64,000 nt of DNA from CAVYGN01 sp963796325 (GTDB taxonomy: Bacteria > Spirochaetota > Brevinematia > Brevinematales > JAOACQ01): assembly GCA_963796325.1 (NCBI GenBank), contig CAWCLF010000001.1, forward strand, positions 992,001 through 1,056,000, written 5' to 3'. A program made the translations under genes and the position numbers. The notes beneath the pieces are model-generated. The model had not been told where the DNA came from, searched no databases, and worked only from the letters and a program-made list of their open reading frames with translations. This document shows positions 42,870-51,639 of this stretch, in pieces. How positions within the stretch are numbered: position 1 is the first letter of the stretch; every line of letters starts with the position of its first letter.

Positions 42870-43971
42870 AGCGGGCGACAGGATCATGATTGTCGATGAC
42901 GATATAGATAACCTGAATGTTCTTCTTGATTTTCTCGATAAAGCCGGGTTTCATACAATGGTTGCGAAGGACGGTGCAACGGCTATCGAACTGGCCGGCC
43001 ATACCCAGCCGGATCTCATACTTCTCGACGTTATGATGCCGGGCCAGGACGGCTTCGAAACCTGCAGGATACTTAAAGAGAAAACCGGCGTAAGAGACGT
43101 ACCTGTCATTTTTATTACCGCCCTGTCTGAAACGGTAAATAAAGTCAAAGGGTTTGAAGCCGGGGGCGTCGATTATATCACGAAACCGTTCGAAAACGAG
43201 GAACTGCTGGCGAGGGTCAACGCACACCTTACAATCAGGAAACTGCAGAACCTTCTCCTTGGGAAAAACCTCGAGCTCCAGGAAATCAACAATTCGAAGG
43301 ACAAGTTTTTTTCGATCCTCGCTCATGATCTCAGAAATCCCATGTCTGTCTTTCTGTCCTTTTCAAAACTACTGAACAAGATCGACAGCATGAATAAAAA
43401 GGAGCTGAAACTCTATATCAAGCAATTCGAGGAAAGCGCTTCAAACCTGTTCGCTCTGCTGGACAACCTTCTCACCTGGTCGAGGATCCAGCGCAAAGTT
43501 ATAGAATTTTCTCCGAAGATTTTAAAACTGGCGACAATAGCCAACTGGAATATAAAGGTCCTTGAGCTTAACGCCTGGCAGAAAAAAATCATAATCAAGA
43601 ACCTTGTAGGGGAAAATATTTGCGCATATGCGGATGACAACATGATAAATACCGTTATACGCAATCTCCTGACAAATGCCCTCAAGTACAGCAATTCCGG
43701 AAACACAGTTGAAATAAAAGCTGAAAATGACGGGAAATTTGTCCGGGTGTCCGTAATGGACAGCGGAATTGGAATTCCCGATAATGTGCTGCCGAATCTC
43801 TTCCGGATCGACTCAAGATACAGGGAACCGGGAACCTCCGGAGAAAAAGGTACGGGGCTGGGTCTTATCCTTTGCCGTGAATTTATTGAAAGAAACGGGG
43901 GGAATATCTGGGTCGAAAGCAAGCCGGGGGAAGGCACGAAAGTCAGTTTTACAATACCGGCGCCTTCATGA
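42853..43971 (+). CDS. Receiver-domain histidine kinase (REC-HisKA-HATPase)
   Basis: 372 residues. The receiver domain (about 10-130) has MIVDDDID and phospho-acceptor Asp59 in LILLDVMMPGQDG. A short coiled coil leads to HisKA with SILAHDLRNPMSVFLSF (His158) and a HATPase_c with NLLTNALKYSN, DSGIGIPDN and GTGLGLILCREF. A receiver in front of a kinase lets an upstream kinase gate this one. I start at ATG 42853, which has GAGGAGG at 42840-42846 inside the previous gene; the longest frame starts at TTG 42838. The stop overlaps the convergent REC-PAS gene by 6 bp. Confidence 0.92.
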   Translation: MTEANEAGDRIMIVDDDIDNLNVLLDFLDKAGFHTMVAKDGATAIELAGHTQPDLILLDVMMPGQDGFETCRILKEKTGVRDVPVIFITALSETVNKVKGFEAGGVDYITKPFENEELLARVNAHLTIRKLQNLLLGKNLELQEINNSKDKFFSILAHDLRNPMSVFLSFSKLLNKIDSMNKKELKLYIKQFEESASNLFALLDNLLTWSRIQRKVIEFSPKILKLATIANWNIKVLELNAWQKKIIIKNLVGENICAYADDNMINTVIRNLLTNALKYSNSGNTVEIKAENDGKFVRVSVMDSGIGIPDNVLPNLFRIDSRYREPGTSGEKGTGLGLILCREFIERNGGNIWVESKPGEGTKVSFTIPAPS

Positions 43972-44781
43972 TCCGTGGCCGGTCTCGTAAAAAACCAGTA
44001 CGATCCCATATCCCGCCATATTATCATTTTCATCCATTACAGGCGATATGCTGAAGTTTACCGGTATTTCGACGCCCTTGCGGTTGACAAGCAGGTGGTT
44101 CTTATAATGCTTGATGCAGATTCCTTCCCTTCTGATCCTGACGGACGGGCTATCGAAAGTTATCCGTTTTCTGCCCGACAGTATGTAAAAAACTTCGAAG
44201 AGATTTTTACCCAGGGCTTCTTTTGAACTATACCCGCAGTAAGTTTCGGCGACCGAATTGATAAATGTTATCGATCCCTCGAAATCCGATGTGATGACGC
44301 CTTCTCCGATGCTTTTAAGTATGCTGTAAAATGTATTTCGGCTTTCCCGGAGAGCCCTGTTCTGACTTCTTATCCTGTGCGACATTTTTCGGTTCTTTTT
44401 TTGAAGGGAGCAAAGATATAATGCCTGTTCGATAATAATAACCAGTTCGTCGTCATTCCATGGCTTCGGAAGATACCGGTAAATCCCGCCGCTGTTTACC
44501 GCGTCTATTACCGTGTTGATGTCGGAGTAACCGGTCATCAGAATCCTGACCGTTTCCGGGTACTTCTTTTTTACTTCCCTGAGGAATTCAGTCCCTGTCA
44601 CACCGGGCATTACCTGGTCGGATATTACTAAATCCATTTTATGAGCTTTTAAAAGTTCAAGGCCTTCCCTTCCGCCGGAGGCGAAAAAGAGTCTCATATC
44701 GGGCCTATTCCCGAAAAGAAACCTGAAAGATCCATGCACCTGGATCTCATCGTCGACGATCAGTATTTTGTGATAAGCCAT
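43966..44781 (-). CDS. Response regulator with receiver and PAS domains
   Basis: 271 residues. The receiver domain (1-125) has ILIVDDE, phospho-acceptor Asp55 in LVISDQVMPGVTG and the typical MTGY and LPKPW switch residues. A coiled coil (about 128-148) joins a PAS domain (about 150-265, ILKSIGEGVITSDFEGSITF). There is no output domain, so it probably works as an intermediate or adaptor. It is encoded opposite the kinase pair and ends inside the last codons of the REC-kinase gene (6-bp overlap). Its 225-bp upstream region is shared with the divergent LacI-domain hybrid kinase. Confidence 0.9.
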   Translation of the reverse strand: MAYHKILIVDDEIQVHGSFRFLFGNRPDMRLFFASGGREGLELLKAHKMDLVISDQVMPGVTGTEFLREVKKKYPETVRILMTGYSDINTVIDAVNSGGIYRYLPKPWNDDELVIIIEQALYLCSLQKKNRKMSHRIRSQNRALRESRNTFYSILKSIGEGVITSDFEGSITFINSVAETYCGYSSKEALGKNLFEVFYILSGRKRITFDSPSVRIRREGICIKHYKNHLLVNRKGVEIPVNFSISPVMDENDNMAGYGIVLVFYETGHGS

Positions 44782-45006
44782 ACATGGTCCTTTTTTTATT
44801 ACAGATTGTTAACGGGGTTTTTAAATTAAAACTAATTATTTAAGTATTCTAAGTCAAGTAAAAGAAGGATGTTAATTAATATTGAAAAATATATTCTTTT
44901 GTATTATGCTTAATAAATCATGTCATAATGCTGAATTATTTTACATCCCGGGGGTATAATTTCAAGTTTTGGGGGGGCTCTGATCCTGTTGCAGGGAGTA
45001 TAACCA

Positions 45007-48000
45007 ATGGAAAGCATTTTAAACGGTAAAGACCGGCCCCGGATCGGCATGTTCCTTGGGATGCTGGAAGAAGGCTGCCAGACCAGGTTCTGGAAATACA
45101 TGGCGGATTTTGCGGCGGAATTTGATGTTAATATCAATTTTATAGTCGGTAAAGCCCTGGCCTCTCCTTACGGATATGATAAGCCTCATAATATCATATA
45201 CAGCCTGGCATCTCTTAAAAACCTCGACGGTCTTGTAATACTGTCGGGCACTCTCGGGAATTTTATCACCAAAGAAAAACTGAAGGAATTCTGCAATAGT
45301 TTCCTGCCGCTGCCGATGGTCTGCGTATTGATGGCTGTTAATGGAATACCCTGTGTGATCTGCGATGATACGGCAGGAATCATGGAAGAATTCGACCATC
45401 TTATCGGGTATCATGGCTACCGGCGCATCGCCTATATCAGGGGCCCTGAAGGCCATGAGGAAGCCGATACCAGGTATAGGGCTTATCTTGAAGCGCTTAG
45501 AAAATATTCGGTTCCTTTCGATCCGGATCTCGTTGTGCCTGGAAATTATGTATATAATAAAGGCTATGAAGCTGTAAAGATCCTTATAGACGACAGGAAA
45601 CTTAAATTTGATGCTCTGGCAGCAGCCAACGATGAGATGGCCATAGGCGCATTTAAATCTCTCCAGGAAAGGGGCATAAAGGTTCCCCGGGATATGGCGC
45701 TGGCTGGTTTCGACGATATTGCTCTGGCCAGGAACCTTAATCCTCCTCTTACTACGATAAGGCAGCCGATATATGAGCAGACCAGGAAAAGTCTTGAAAT
45801 GGTTCTTTCTCTTATTCATGGGGAAAAAGTTCCGGATGTCGTCAGGTTTCCGACAAAGTTCATTATAAGGGAATCCTGCGGATGCATAACCAATCCTTTT
45901 TTAAGGCCTGAAAGACATATAATCATGCAGAACCCGGGAAATATTAAAAAAGCAGTCTCAATAGATAAAAATACTGTGCTGTCGAACACCGGATCGAGTT
46001 TAAACGCCATGGGAATAACTCATCACGATCTTTTGCCATGGCTTGGAGAACTCCTGGATGTTTTAACAAATAATCTTCAGGGCAGCGATTACCTGAATGA
46101 GGAATTTTATCATATTGTTTCAACTCTTCCGCCTTCGATCCTGAGCACAATCGGCGACGAATGGCTATGGCGGTCCGTGCTGAGTTCCTTTTATAATGAG
46201 ATAATGAAATTCGTCAGGGACGATGTAATAGCATCCAGGCTGGAAATCCTTTTCCAGAAAGTGCTTATCCATGTTGAGGAAATGATCCTTCGCCCCGATC
46301 CTCTCGTCAGCATCTATGAAAAGCATGCCGTATGGAGCCTGAGAGACGTTACTGCTGTCATGACGACGACCTTCGAACTGGAAGAGCTCATGAACGAAAT
46401 AGCGAAAAGACTGCCCCAGCTCGGCATTACAGAAGGCTTTATTGCGTTATATACTGAAGAACCGAAAAAAAACAGTGAATTGAAATGGGATCTTCCGGCA
46501 TATTCCAGGATTATCTTTTCCATTAAAAACGGGAAACGTGAAATCCCGGATGAAGACAGGGCTATATTTTCAACGCTTGACTTGTTGCCGGGCCCTGTCG
46601 GCGAAGGCCGGAAAGCGAGTCAGCTCATAACGATGCCGCTGTTCGTTAGGGATGAACAGTTCGGTTTTATCGTATTCTCCGCCGGCACAAGACTTGAAAA
46701 TATCTATGAAACTTTAAGATACCAGATATCCAATTCGCTGAAAGGGGCCTTCATGTTTAAAAAACAAAGGGAAACCGAAGAATCACGTGTTGCTGCCATG
46801 ACTGCCGACAGGATAAAAAGCCAGTTCCTTGCCAACATGAGTCATGAGATCCGTACCCCCATGAACGCTATAATCGGCTATACGGGTCTGCTCCTGGAAG
46901 ACGAGGAAGATCCCGGAAAAAGGGATAAGATGAAAGTAATCATCAAGGCGGGCAATAACCTCCTTGAAATCATCAATGATATCCTTGATTATTCCAAGAT
47001 GGAAGCGGGAAAAATTGAATTCGAAAAGATAAATTTTTCAATGCATGATCTTATCACGGACATAAGGAACATGTTCATTGTCAAGGCAAATGAAAAAGGG
47101 CTGAATTTCAGTGCCGATATTGACATCAACTTTCCTGAGCCGGTTTACGGAGATGAGAGAAGGATCAACCAGATAATCTTGAACCTTGTTTCCAATGCTT
47201 TCAAATTTACCAAGGAAGGATCGATAACTATAAACTGCAGCTATGAAAAACGAAATGCCATGATATCGGTATCGGACACGGGCATAGGCATACTTCCGGA
47301 GAAATACCCGCTGATATTTTCTTCATTCAGCCAGGCCGACGCGACGACTACGCGGGAATACGGCGGAACAGGGCTCGGTCTTGCAATTTCAAAAGGATTA
47401 ACAGAAAAAATGGGAGGCAAGATCTATTTTGAAAGTACGGCCGGAAAGGGTTCGAAATTTACAGTAGAACTGCCGCTTCCCGAATCGAAGAATAAAACTC
47501 TTAAAAGCGGGGTCAAGAGATGGTTTTTAAATACCGAAGATGACCGGACGGTTCTTCCCGAAGAATTTTCCGCCGGCGGGGAGTTCAGGGTTCTTGTCGT
47601 CGAAGATAACGAGATGAACAGGCAGTTTATCGGCATCCTGCTCGATAAAATCAGGGTGAAATATGATTTCGCTTCAAACGGCAGTACCGCCCTGGAATAT
47701 TTGAAGAAAAGCTTTAACGAAGGACGGCTTTATCAATTGATGCTTCTCGATATGCAGATGCCTGTCATGGACGGTCTTGAAGTGATCAGGCGCATACGCG
47801 GCGATAGCGATTTGAAAAGCCTTTATGTCATTGCAGTCACCGCGCATGCCATGAAAGGGGATTCATCGAAATATAAGAAAGCCGGGTGCAATGATTATAT
47901 CTCCAAGCCGATCAACAAGAATGTATTTCATAAAAAAATAATAGAATGCATGAACAGATTTAAAGGCATTGACATGCATACCGCTGTGGAAACTCAGGGC

Positions 48001-48243
48001 ATCCCCATATGCCTGAATATAAATGATAAAAAAAAGGTAGGCAGGATCATCAATGAATTAAAGTCCAATTCCAGGATATTCGACCGGGAAAGGGTATTGA
48101 AAACCGCTGAAAAAATTTCACGCCTGGGCTCGAACCCGGGTCTTGAGGATATAAAAAATAAACTCTCCAAGGCCGCAGGGGATTTCGACGATGAAGCTAT
48201 TGCAGGCATAATCGAATTACTTGAAAGGATCGAATATGAATAA
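45007..48243 (+). CDS. Soluble LacI-type binding domain/hybrid histidine kinase
   Basis: 1078 residues, no signal or membrane helix. Residues about 12-305 form a LacI/RbsB-like binding fold without helix-turn-helix (IGMFLGMLEEGCQTRFW, AAANDEMAIGAFKSL, LAGFDDIALARNLNPP, RESCGC). A middle region (about 330-580) includes a degenerate GAF-like part. HisKA follows with NMSHEIRTPMNAIIGYTG (His613), HATPase_c with LNLVSNAFKFT and GGTGLGLAIS, a receiver domain (phospho-acceptor Asp915 in LLDMQMPVMDG) and about 80 C-terminal residues with Hpt-like length but no obvious Hpt His. It overlaps the REC/HD-GYP gene by 8 bp. The design parallels 19256-21799, with the receiver added. The ligand is unknown. 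Confidence 0.9.
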   Translation: MESILNGKDRPRIGMFLGMLEEGCQTRFWKYMADFAAEFDVNINFIVGKALASPYGYDKPHNIIYSLASLKNLDGLVILSGTLGNFITKEKLKEFCNSFLPLPMVCVLMAVNGIPCVICDDTAGIMEEFDHLIGYHGYRRIAYIRGPEGHEEADTRYRAYLEALRKYSVPFDPDLVVPGNYVYNKGYEAVKILIDDRKLKFDALAAANDEMAIGAFKSLQERGIKVPRDMALAGFDDIALARNLNPPLTTIRQPIYEQTRKSLEMVLSLIHGEKVPDVVRFPTKFIIRESCGCITNPFLRPERHIIMQNPGNIKKAVSIDKNTVLSNTGSSLNAMGITHHDLLPWLGELLDVLTNNLQGSDYLNEEFYHIVSTLPPSILSTIGDEWLWRSVLSSFYNEIMKFVRDDVIASRLEILFQKVLIHVEEMILRPDPLVSIYEKHAVWSLRDVTAVMTTTFELEELMNEIAKRLPQLGITEGFIALYTEEPKKNSELKWDLPAYSRIIFSIKNGKREIPDEDRAIFSTLDLLPGPVGEGRKASQLITMPLFVRDEQFGFIVFSAGTRLENIYETLRYQISNSLKGAFMFKKQRETEESRVAAMTADRIKSQFLANMSHEIRTPMNAIIGYTGLLLEDEEDPGKRDKMKVIIKAGNNLLEIINDILDYSKMEAGKIEFEKINFSMHDLITDIRNMFIVKANEKGLNFSADIDINFPEPVYGDERRINQIILNLVSNAFKFTKEGSITINCSYEKRNAMISVSDTGIGILPEKYPLIFSSFSQADATTTREYGGTGLGLAISKGLTEKMGGKIYFESTAGKGSKFTVELPLPESKNKTLKSGVKRWFLNTEDDRTVLPEEFSAGGEFRVLVVEDNEMNRQFIGILLDKIRVKYDFASNGSTALEYLKKSFNEGRLYQLMLLDMQMPVMDGLEVIRRIRGDSDLKSLYVIAVTAHAMKGDSSKYKKAGCNDYISKPINKNVFHKKIIECMNRFKGIDMHTAVETQGIPICLNINDKKKVGRIINELKSNSRIFDRERVLKTAEKISRLGSNPGLEDIKNKLSKAAGDFDDEAIAGIIELLERIEYE

Positions 48244-49318
48244 CAGGATTCTCATTGTCGACGATATGGTGGATAATAGAAAGCTCCTTTCTTCAATACT
48301 GGCAAGAAACACCGACTATGAAATCGTAACGGCAAAGAGCGGAAGGGATGTTGTGGAAATGCTGAAGAACGAAGGAGAAGATCCGCCCGATTTGATATTG
48401 ATGGATGTTATGATGCCCTTTTTAAACGGTTTCGAGGTAGCCGAGATACTAAAAAAAATACCGAGGGCAAAGGAAATTCCCATAATTTTTGTCACAGGCC
48501 TGGGAGATTCTGAAAATATTATCCGCGCCTTCGAAGTCGGAGGAGTCGATTACATAACAAAACCTTTTAATAAAAACGAGCTCCTTGCGCGGGTCAGCAC
48601 TCACCTGAAATTAAAAAACACCATGAATGAGCTCGAATACAAGAACGGCCTCCTGCAGGACAGGGAAAGCCAGTTGAGGGGCCTTGTCGAGGAAAAAACA
48701 AGAAAACTTGAAAGCATCACCCTTGCCATGGTGGCGGCTTTTGAAAACGTAAACCTGATGAACGATACGGACACGGGCAAACATATTAAAAGAGTAAGGG
48801 AATATTCGGTATTCCTTGCCGAAAAATACGGCTGCAGCATGGACTTTATTAAAAAAATAGAAATTTACTCATCGCTTCATGACGTCGGGAAAGTCAGCAT
48901 GCCTGACGAACTTCTCAAGAAAGAAGGAAAATATACTCCTGAGGAAACTGAAAAGATGAAAGAACATGTAATGGCGGGCTATAAGATGCTTGATAATCCC
49001 GATATCGATATAATGGCAAAAAATATAGTTCTTTACCACCATGAAAAATGGGACGGGACCGGCTACTTGAAACATCTTAAAGGAGAAGAGATCCCGTTAG
49101 AGGCGAGGATAGTGTCATTCGCCGATGTATATGACGCCCTTACGACAAAAAGAATATACAAGGAAGCTTTTACTGAAAAGAAAACAGAATCTATTATTAA
49201 AGAATCGAGGGGCAAGCATTTCGAGCCCAGGATAGTCGATGTGTTTTTCAGCCATAAGGAACAATTCGTGAAAATAATGGAAAAGAACCTCGATCGAAAT
49301 CCCGGCAGGAGCACTTGA
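48236..49318 (+). CDS. Response regulator with HD-GYP c-di-GMP phosphodiesterase
   Basis: 360 residues. The receiver domain (1-125) has ILIVDDMVD and phospho-acceptor Asp57 in LILMDVMMPFLNG. A coiled coil (about 130-170) joins an HD-GYP domain with HDVGK (about 214-218) and HHEKWDGTGY (about 268-277), intact metal ligands and the RIVSFADVYDAL segment. ATG 48236 is chosen (AAAGGATCG upstream); the longest frame begins at TTG 48221. The 8-bp overlap with the hybrid kinase gene indicates a cognate pair. A diguanylate cyclase gene follows, so synthesis and breakdown of c-di-GMP are encoded side by side. Confidence 0.92.
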   Translation: MNNRILIVDDMVDNRKLLSSILARNTDYEIVTAKSGRDVVEMLKNEGEDPPDLILMDVMMPFLNGFEVAEILKKIPRAKEIPIIFVTGLGDSENIIRAFEVGGVDYITKPFNKNELLARVSTHLKLKNTMNELEYKNGLLQDRESQLRGLVEEKTRKLESITLAMVAAFENVNLMNDTDTGKHIKRVREYSVFLAEKYGCSMDFIKKIEIYSSLHDVGKVSMPDELLKKEGKYTPEETEKMKEHVMAGYKMLDNPDIDIMAKNIVLYHHEKWDGTGYLKHLKGEEIPLEARIVSFADVYDALTTKRIYKEAFTEKKTESIIKESRGKHFEPRIVDVFFSHKEQFVKIMEKNLDRNPGRST

Positions 49319-49343
49319 TTTTTCATAAAGAATTTATTAAAAT
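49315..49343 (+). promoter_or_regulatory. Promoter for the small GGDEF gene
   Basis: TTGATT (49315-49320), a 17-bp spacer and TAAAAT (49338-49343). The -35 box overlaps the stop codon of the HD-GYP gene. Transcription from it would begin about 35 bp before the ATG at 49385. The same box pair with the same spacing occurs at 57668. Confidence 0.5.
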
Positions 49344-49384
49344 TGATTCGGGTTTTTTGCCGATTGCGGGTAAGGGGTAAGTTT

Positions 49385-49975
49385 ATGGGGGAACTTGAAG
49401 ATCTGAGGAAAAAACTTTCCGAACTCGAAAAATCATGTAAAAAATATGAGGAATTATCAATTATCGACGATTTAACCTCCCTGTATAACAGGCGCGGATT
49501 TATGACTATTGCAGGACACCAGTTCGCTCTGTCGAAAAGGAGGCACCAGGAATTACTTCTTTTTTTTATCGATCTTGACAACCTTAAGACCATTAATGAT
49601 TCATACGGCCATAAAGAAGGAGATGCGGCGCTCATCGAAACAGCCAGGATTATTAAAAAAACATTCAGGGTCTCCGACATAGAAGGCCGGTGGGGCGGAG
49701 ACGAGTTCGCTGTTCTTGCCATAGATTCGTCTATCGTGGAATTCGACAGTATCAGGCAGAGAATGGTAAAATTTCTCGATTTACATAACAAAAAATCTGA
49801 TAAGCCTTACAGGCTTTCGTTTTCAGTCGGAGCGGCTTCGTACAGGGACGGCAAATACTACTCGATAGAGGAACTGCTGGAAGATGCGGATGCGGATCTG
49901 TACAGGAAAAAAACTGAAAAAAAGGGAACTCAAAGGAGTGACGCAAATGGGCCTACTTCCCAGGCTTCCATCTGA
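49385..49975 (+). CDS. Small cytoplasmic diguanylate cyclase (GGDEF)
   Basis: 196 residues: a short coiled coil (1-24) and a GGDEF domain. DDLTSLYNRRGF opens the domain, FFIDLDNLKTINDSYGH binds metal and substrate, and the active loop GRWGGDEF (GGDEF 104-108) is complete. An inhibitory-site motif RVSD (95-98), exactly five residues before GGDEF, suggests product feedback. It makes c-di-GMP from GTP. ATG 49385 follows AAGGGG; the longer frame starts with TTG at 49343. It follows the HD-GYP gene by 66 bp with its own promoter, and its 3' end overlaps the convergent 49953 gene by 23 bp. Confidence 0.92.
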   Translation: MGELEDLRKKLSELEKSCKKYEELSIIDDLTSLYNRRGFMTIAGHQFALSKRRHQELLLFFIDLDNLKTINDSYGHKEGDAALIETARIIKKTFRVSDIEGRWGGDEFAVLAIDSSIVEFDSIRQRMVKFLDLHNKKSDKPYRLSFSVGAASYRDGKYYSIEELLEDADADLYRKKTEKKGTQRSDANGPTSQASI

Positions 49976-50330
49976 CCGGAACTATCAGCCCGTCAAAATT
50001 CGTCATCCTGTCATTAAACCACTTTTCATTTGTTAAAGCGGATGTTTTCTTCCTGTCGAGAACGAAAGCGGTAAAGCTGTAAAGGCCGTACTTCAGTGCG
50101 CGGATCTTTTTTTGATCGCATGGAAAAACATAAAAGTTTTTTGAGGGGTTTTCCCGGTCCCTTATGCAGAAAAAGACGAAAGGTTCATTGCCGTAAGCAG
50201 CCGGATATCCGGTTATATTGGTTAGCTGTAAACCCTTTAAAAAACCTGAAGAGGATCTGTCGAAAGCATGCATTAGAACTGCGGATGCAAGAACTATGAA
50301 TAATGACGGAATAACGGAAGCTGTTTTCAT
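49953..50330 (-). CDS. Small secreted protein of unknown function
   Basis: 125 residues with a good signal peptide (KTASVIPSLFIVLASAVLMHAF). The mature part holds two Cys (CIRDREN, FPCDQKK) that could pair, beta-strand-like segments (PFVFFCIRD, NFYVFP, YGLYSFTAFVLD) and the ending NFDGLIVPVRWKPGK. I do not recognise a family. The start is supported by GGGAGGACAGGC upstream on this strand. It overlaps the GGDEF gene by 23 bp at the 3' end. Coding is likely given the signal peptide and ribosome-binding site, but a spurious frame cannot be fully excluded. Confidence 0.6.
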   Translation of the reverse strand: MKTASVIPSLFIVLASAVLMHAFDRSSSGFLKGLQLTNITGYPAAYGNEPFVFFCIRDRENPSKNFYVFPCDQKKIRALKYGLYSFTAFVLDRKKTSALTNEKWFNDRMTNFDGLIVPVRWKPGK

Positions 50331-50436
50331 GCCTGTCCTCCCTTCGTATTATCGGCGTTTAGACCGGATGATATGTAAATAACCCCCGGGCGCACTGCCC
50401 GGCGCATGATTGACTAATAAAAGCCGGTTAATTATT

Positions 50437-50456
50437 ATAAGGGTAGTTCTAATAAT
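50437..50456. repeat. Solo terminal repeat of the TTAA element family
   Basis: Twenty base pairs that match the IS right terminus (reverse complement of 24711-24730) at 16 positions, ending 9 bp before the GTG of the membrane GGDEF gene. No opposite end is visible within the 135-bp gap, so this is a remnant. A GC hairpin without a T-run lies at 50386-50402. Confidence 0.45.
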
Positions 50457-50465
50457 AGAGGTCAG

Positions 50466-51572
50466 GTGTCCGGCACGAAAATATTTTTATCGGCTGTCTT
50501 TAAAAAGGACAAGATACATCCCGACAATGTACATTTCTATAGCGTATTAAATGCAGGTTCTATAATAGGCCTCCTGGGGCACTCGGTTTTTTTGATCATT
50601 TTTATCTTCCTCGGAATGCCCGTACTCCTGGCAGTAAATACCGGAAGCATCATACTCTATCTTGCCTGCTTCATTATCAACAGGCGCGGTCGGCATTTAA
50701 CGGCCTTCCTGGTAGGGATTGGCGAGATCGTGATCCATGCATTTGCAGCAGTTTACTTCCTGGGGTGGGAAAGCGGTTTTCATTATTATGTGCTGAGCAT
50801 TCTGCCTATGGTCTTCTTTTTCTCGAGAAAAGGCCGCGCTTTCAGGGCCAGTGTAACCTTTTTCCTGATGCTTGTATATGCGGGCATATTTATTTATTCG
50901 ATTAATTTCAGACCTGTATTGAATTCCGACCTGGCCGTCGAAAATGATCTCAATATAATGAATATGGTTGCCACGGCGGGGATCATCGCTCTTATTTCTT
51001 TTTATTACAGCCGTACAGTCATAAAGGCGGAAAATAAACTCAAAAGGATGAACAGGGACCTCGGGCGACTGGCCAGGATCGATTATCTTACGAAAATATC
51101 GAACAGGCGCGCTATACTTGAAAAGATAAAGGATGAAGTAAAACTCTTCAAACGGACAAAAAGGCCGTTTTCCCTGGTTATTTCGGATATAGATGATTTC
51201 AAGAGATTTAACGATTTATACGGGCATGACTGCGGGGACCATATTTTAAAATGTATTTCGGATGTAATGAAGAGGTCGCTCCGATCCCATGACAGCCTGG
51301 CAAGATGGGGAGGAGAGGAATTCATGATGCTTTTACCGGAAACTTTTCCGGAAGACGCCCTATCGATTGCAGAAAGGCTCAGGAAGAGGATCCAAAATAC
51401 AAAATTCATATACGGTCTCGGAAAATATGAACTCACTATGACTTTTGGCATAGGTGTTTATAACGGCGTCAGGAACAGCGGCGATATTATCATTATAGCC
51501 GATATGGCACTCCTTGAAGGGAAGAAAAAGGGAAAAAATTGCGTGGTGTTTAAACCGGAAAAGATCGGCTAG
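50466..51572 (+). CDS. Membrane-bound diguanylate cyclase (GGDEF)
   Basis: 368 residues. The N-terminal half has about six hydrophobic helices (residues 30-185; MASE-like arrangement), then a short coiled coil and GGDEF domain: DYLTKISNRRAIL, FSLVISDIDDFKRFND with the metal Asp, and the active loop ARWGGEEF (GGEEF 282-286). The inhibitory site RSHD (273-276) stands five residues before it. So it is an active, feedback-inhibited cyclase with a membrane sensor. Start GTG 50466 (GAGGTCAG upstream) is the only initiation codon ahead of the first helix. It follows a remnant of the TTAA element that lies directly upstream of the start. Monocistronic. Confidence 0.9.
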   Translation: MSGTKIFLSAVFKKDKIHPDNVHFYSVLNAGSIIGLLGHSVFLIIFIFLGMPVLLAVNTGSIILYLACFIINRRGRHLTAFLVGIGEIVIHAFAAVYFLGWESGFHYYVLSILPMVFFFSRKGRAFRASVTFFLMLVYAGIFIYSINFRPVLNSDLAVENDLNIMNMVATAGIIALISFYYSRTVIKAENKLKRMNRDLGRLARIDYLTKISNRRAILEKIKDEVKLFKRTKRPFSLVISDIDDFKRFNDLYGHDCGDHILKCISDVMKRSLRSHDSLARWGGEEFMMLLPETFPEDALSIAERLRKRIQNTKFIYGLGKYELTMTFGIGVYNGVRNSGDIIIIADMALLEGKKKGKNCVVFKPEKIG

Positions 51573-51589
51573 CCTGAACCGGCGGCGAT

Positions 51590-51618
51590 TTGACAAAAAC
51601 AACACGTCAGGATATAGT
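51590..51618 (+). promoter_or_regulatory. Sigma-70 promoter for the secreted propeller-like protein
   Basis: Perfect TTGACA (51590-51595), a 17-bp spacer and TATAGT (51613-51618), 21 bp before the ATG at 51640, with CAGGAG as ribosome-binding site in between. Confidence 0.75.
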
Positions 51619-51639
51619 AACCCCCGGTCAGGAGATTTT

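Noticed and set aside
44970..44994. Possible sigma-54 promoter before the LacI-domain hybrid kinase
   Set aside because: A G-run and TTGCA are present but GG and GC are not at the required 12-bp register (-24/-12), so the match fails.
50386..50402. GC-rich hairpin as rho-independent terminator
   Set aside because: Perfect 6-bp stem but no T-run on either strand; function not supported.
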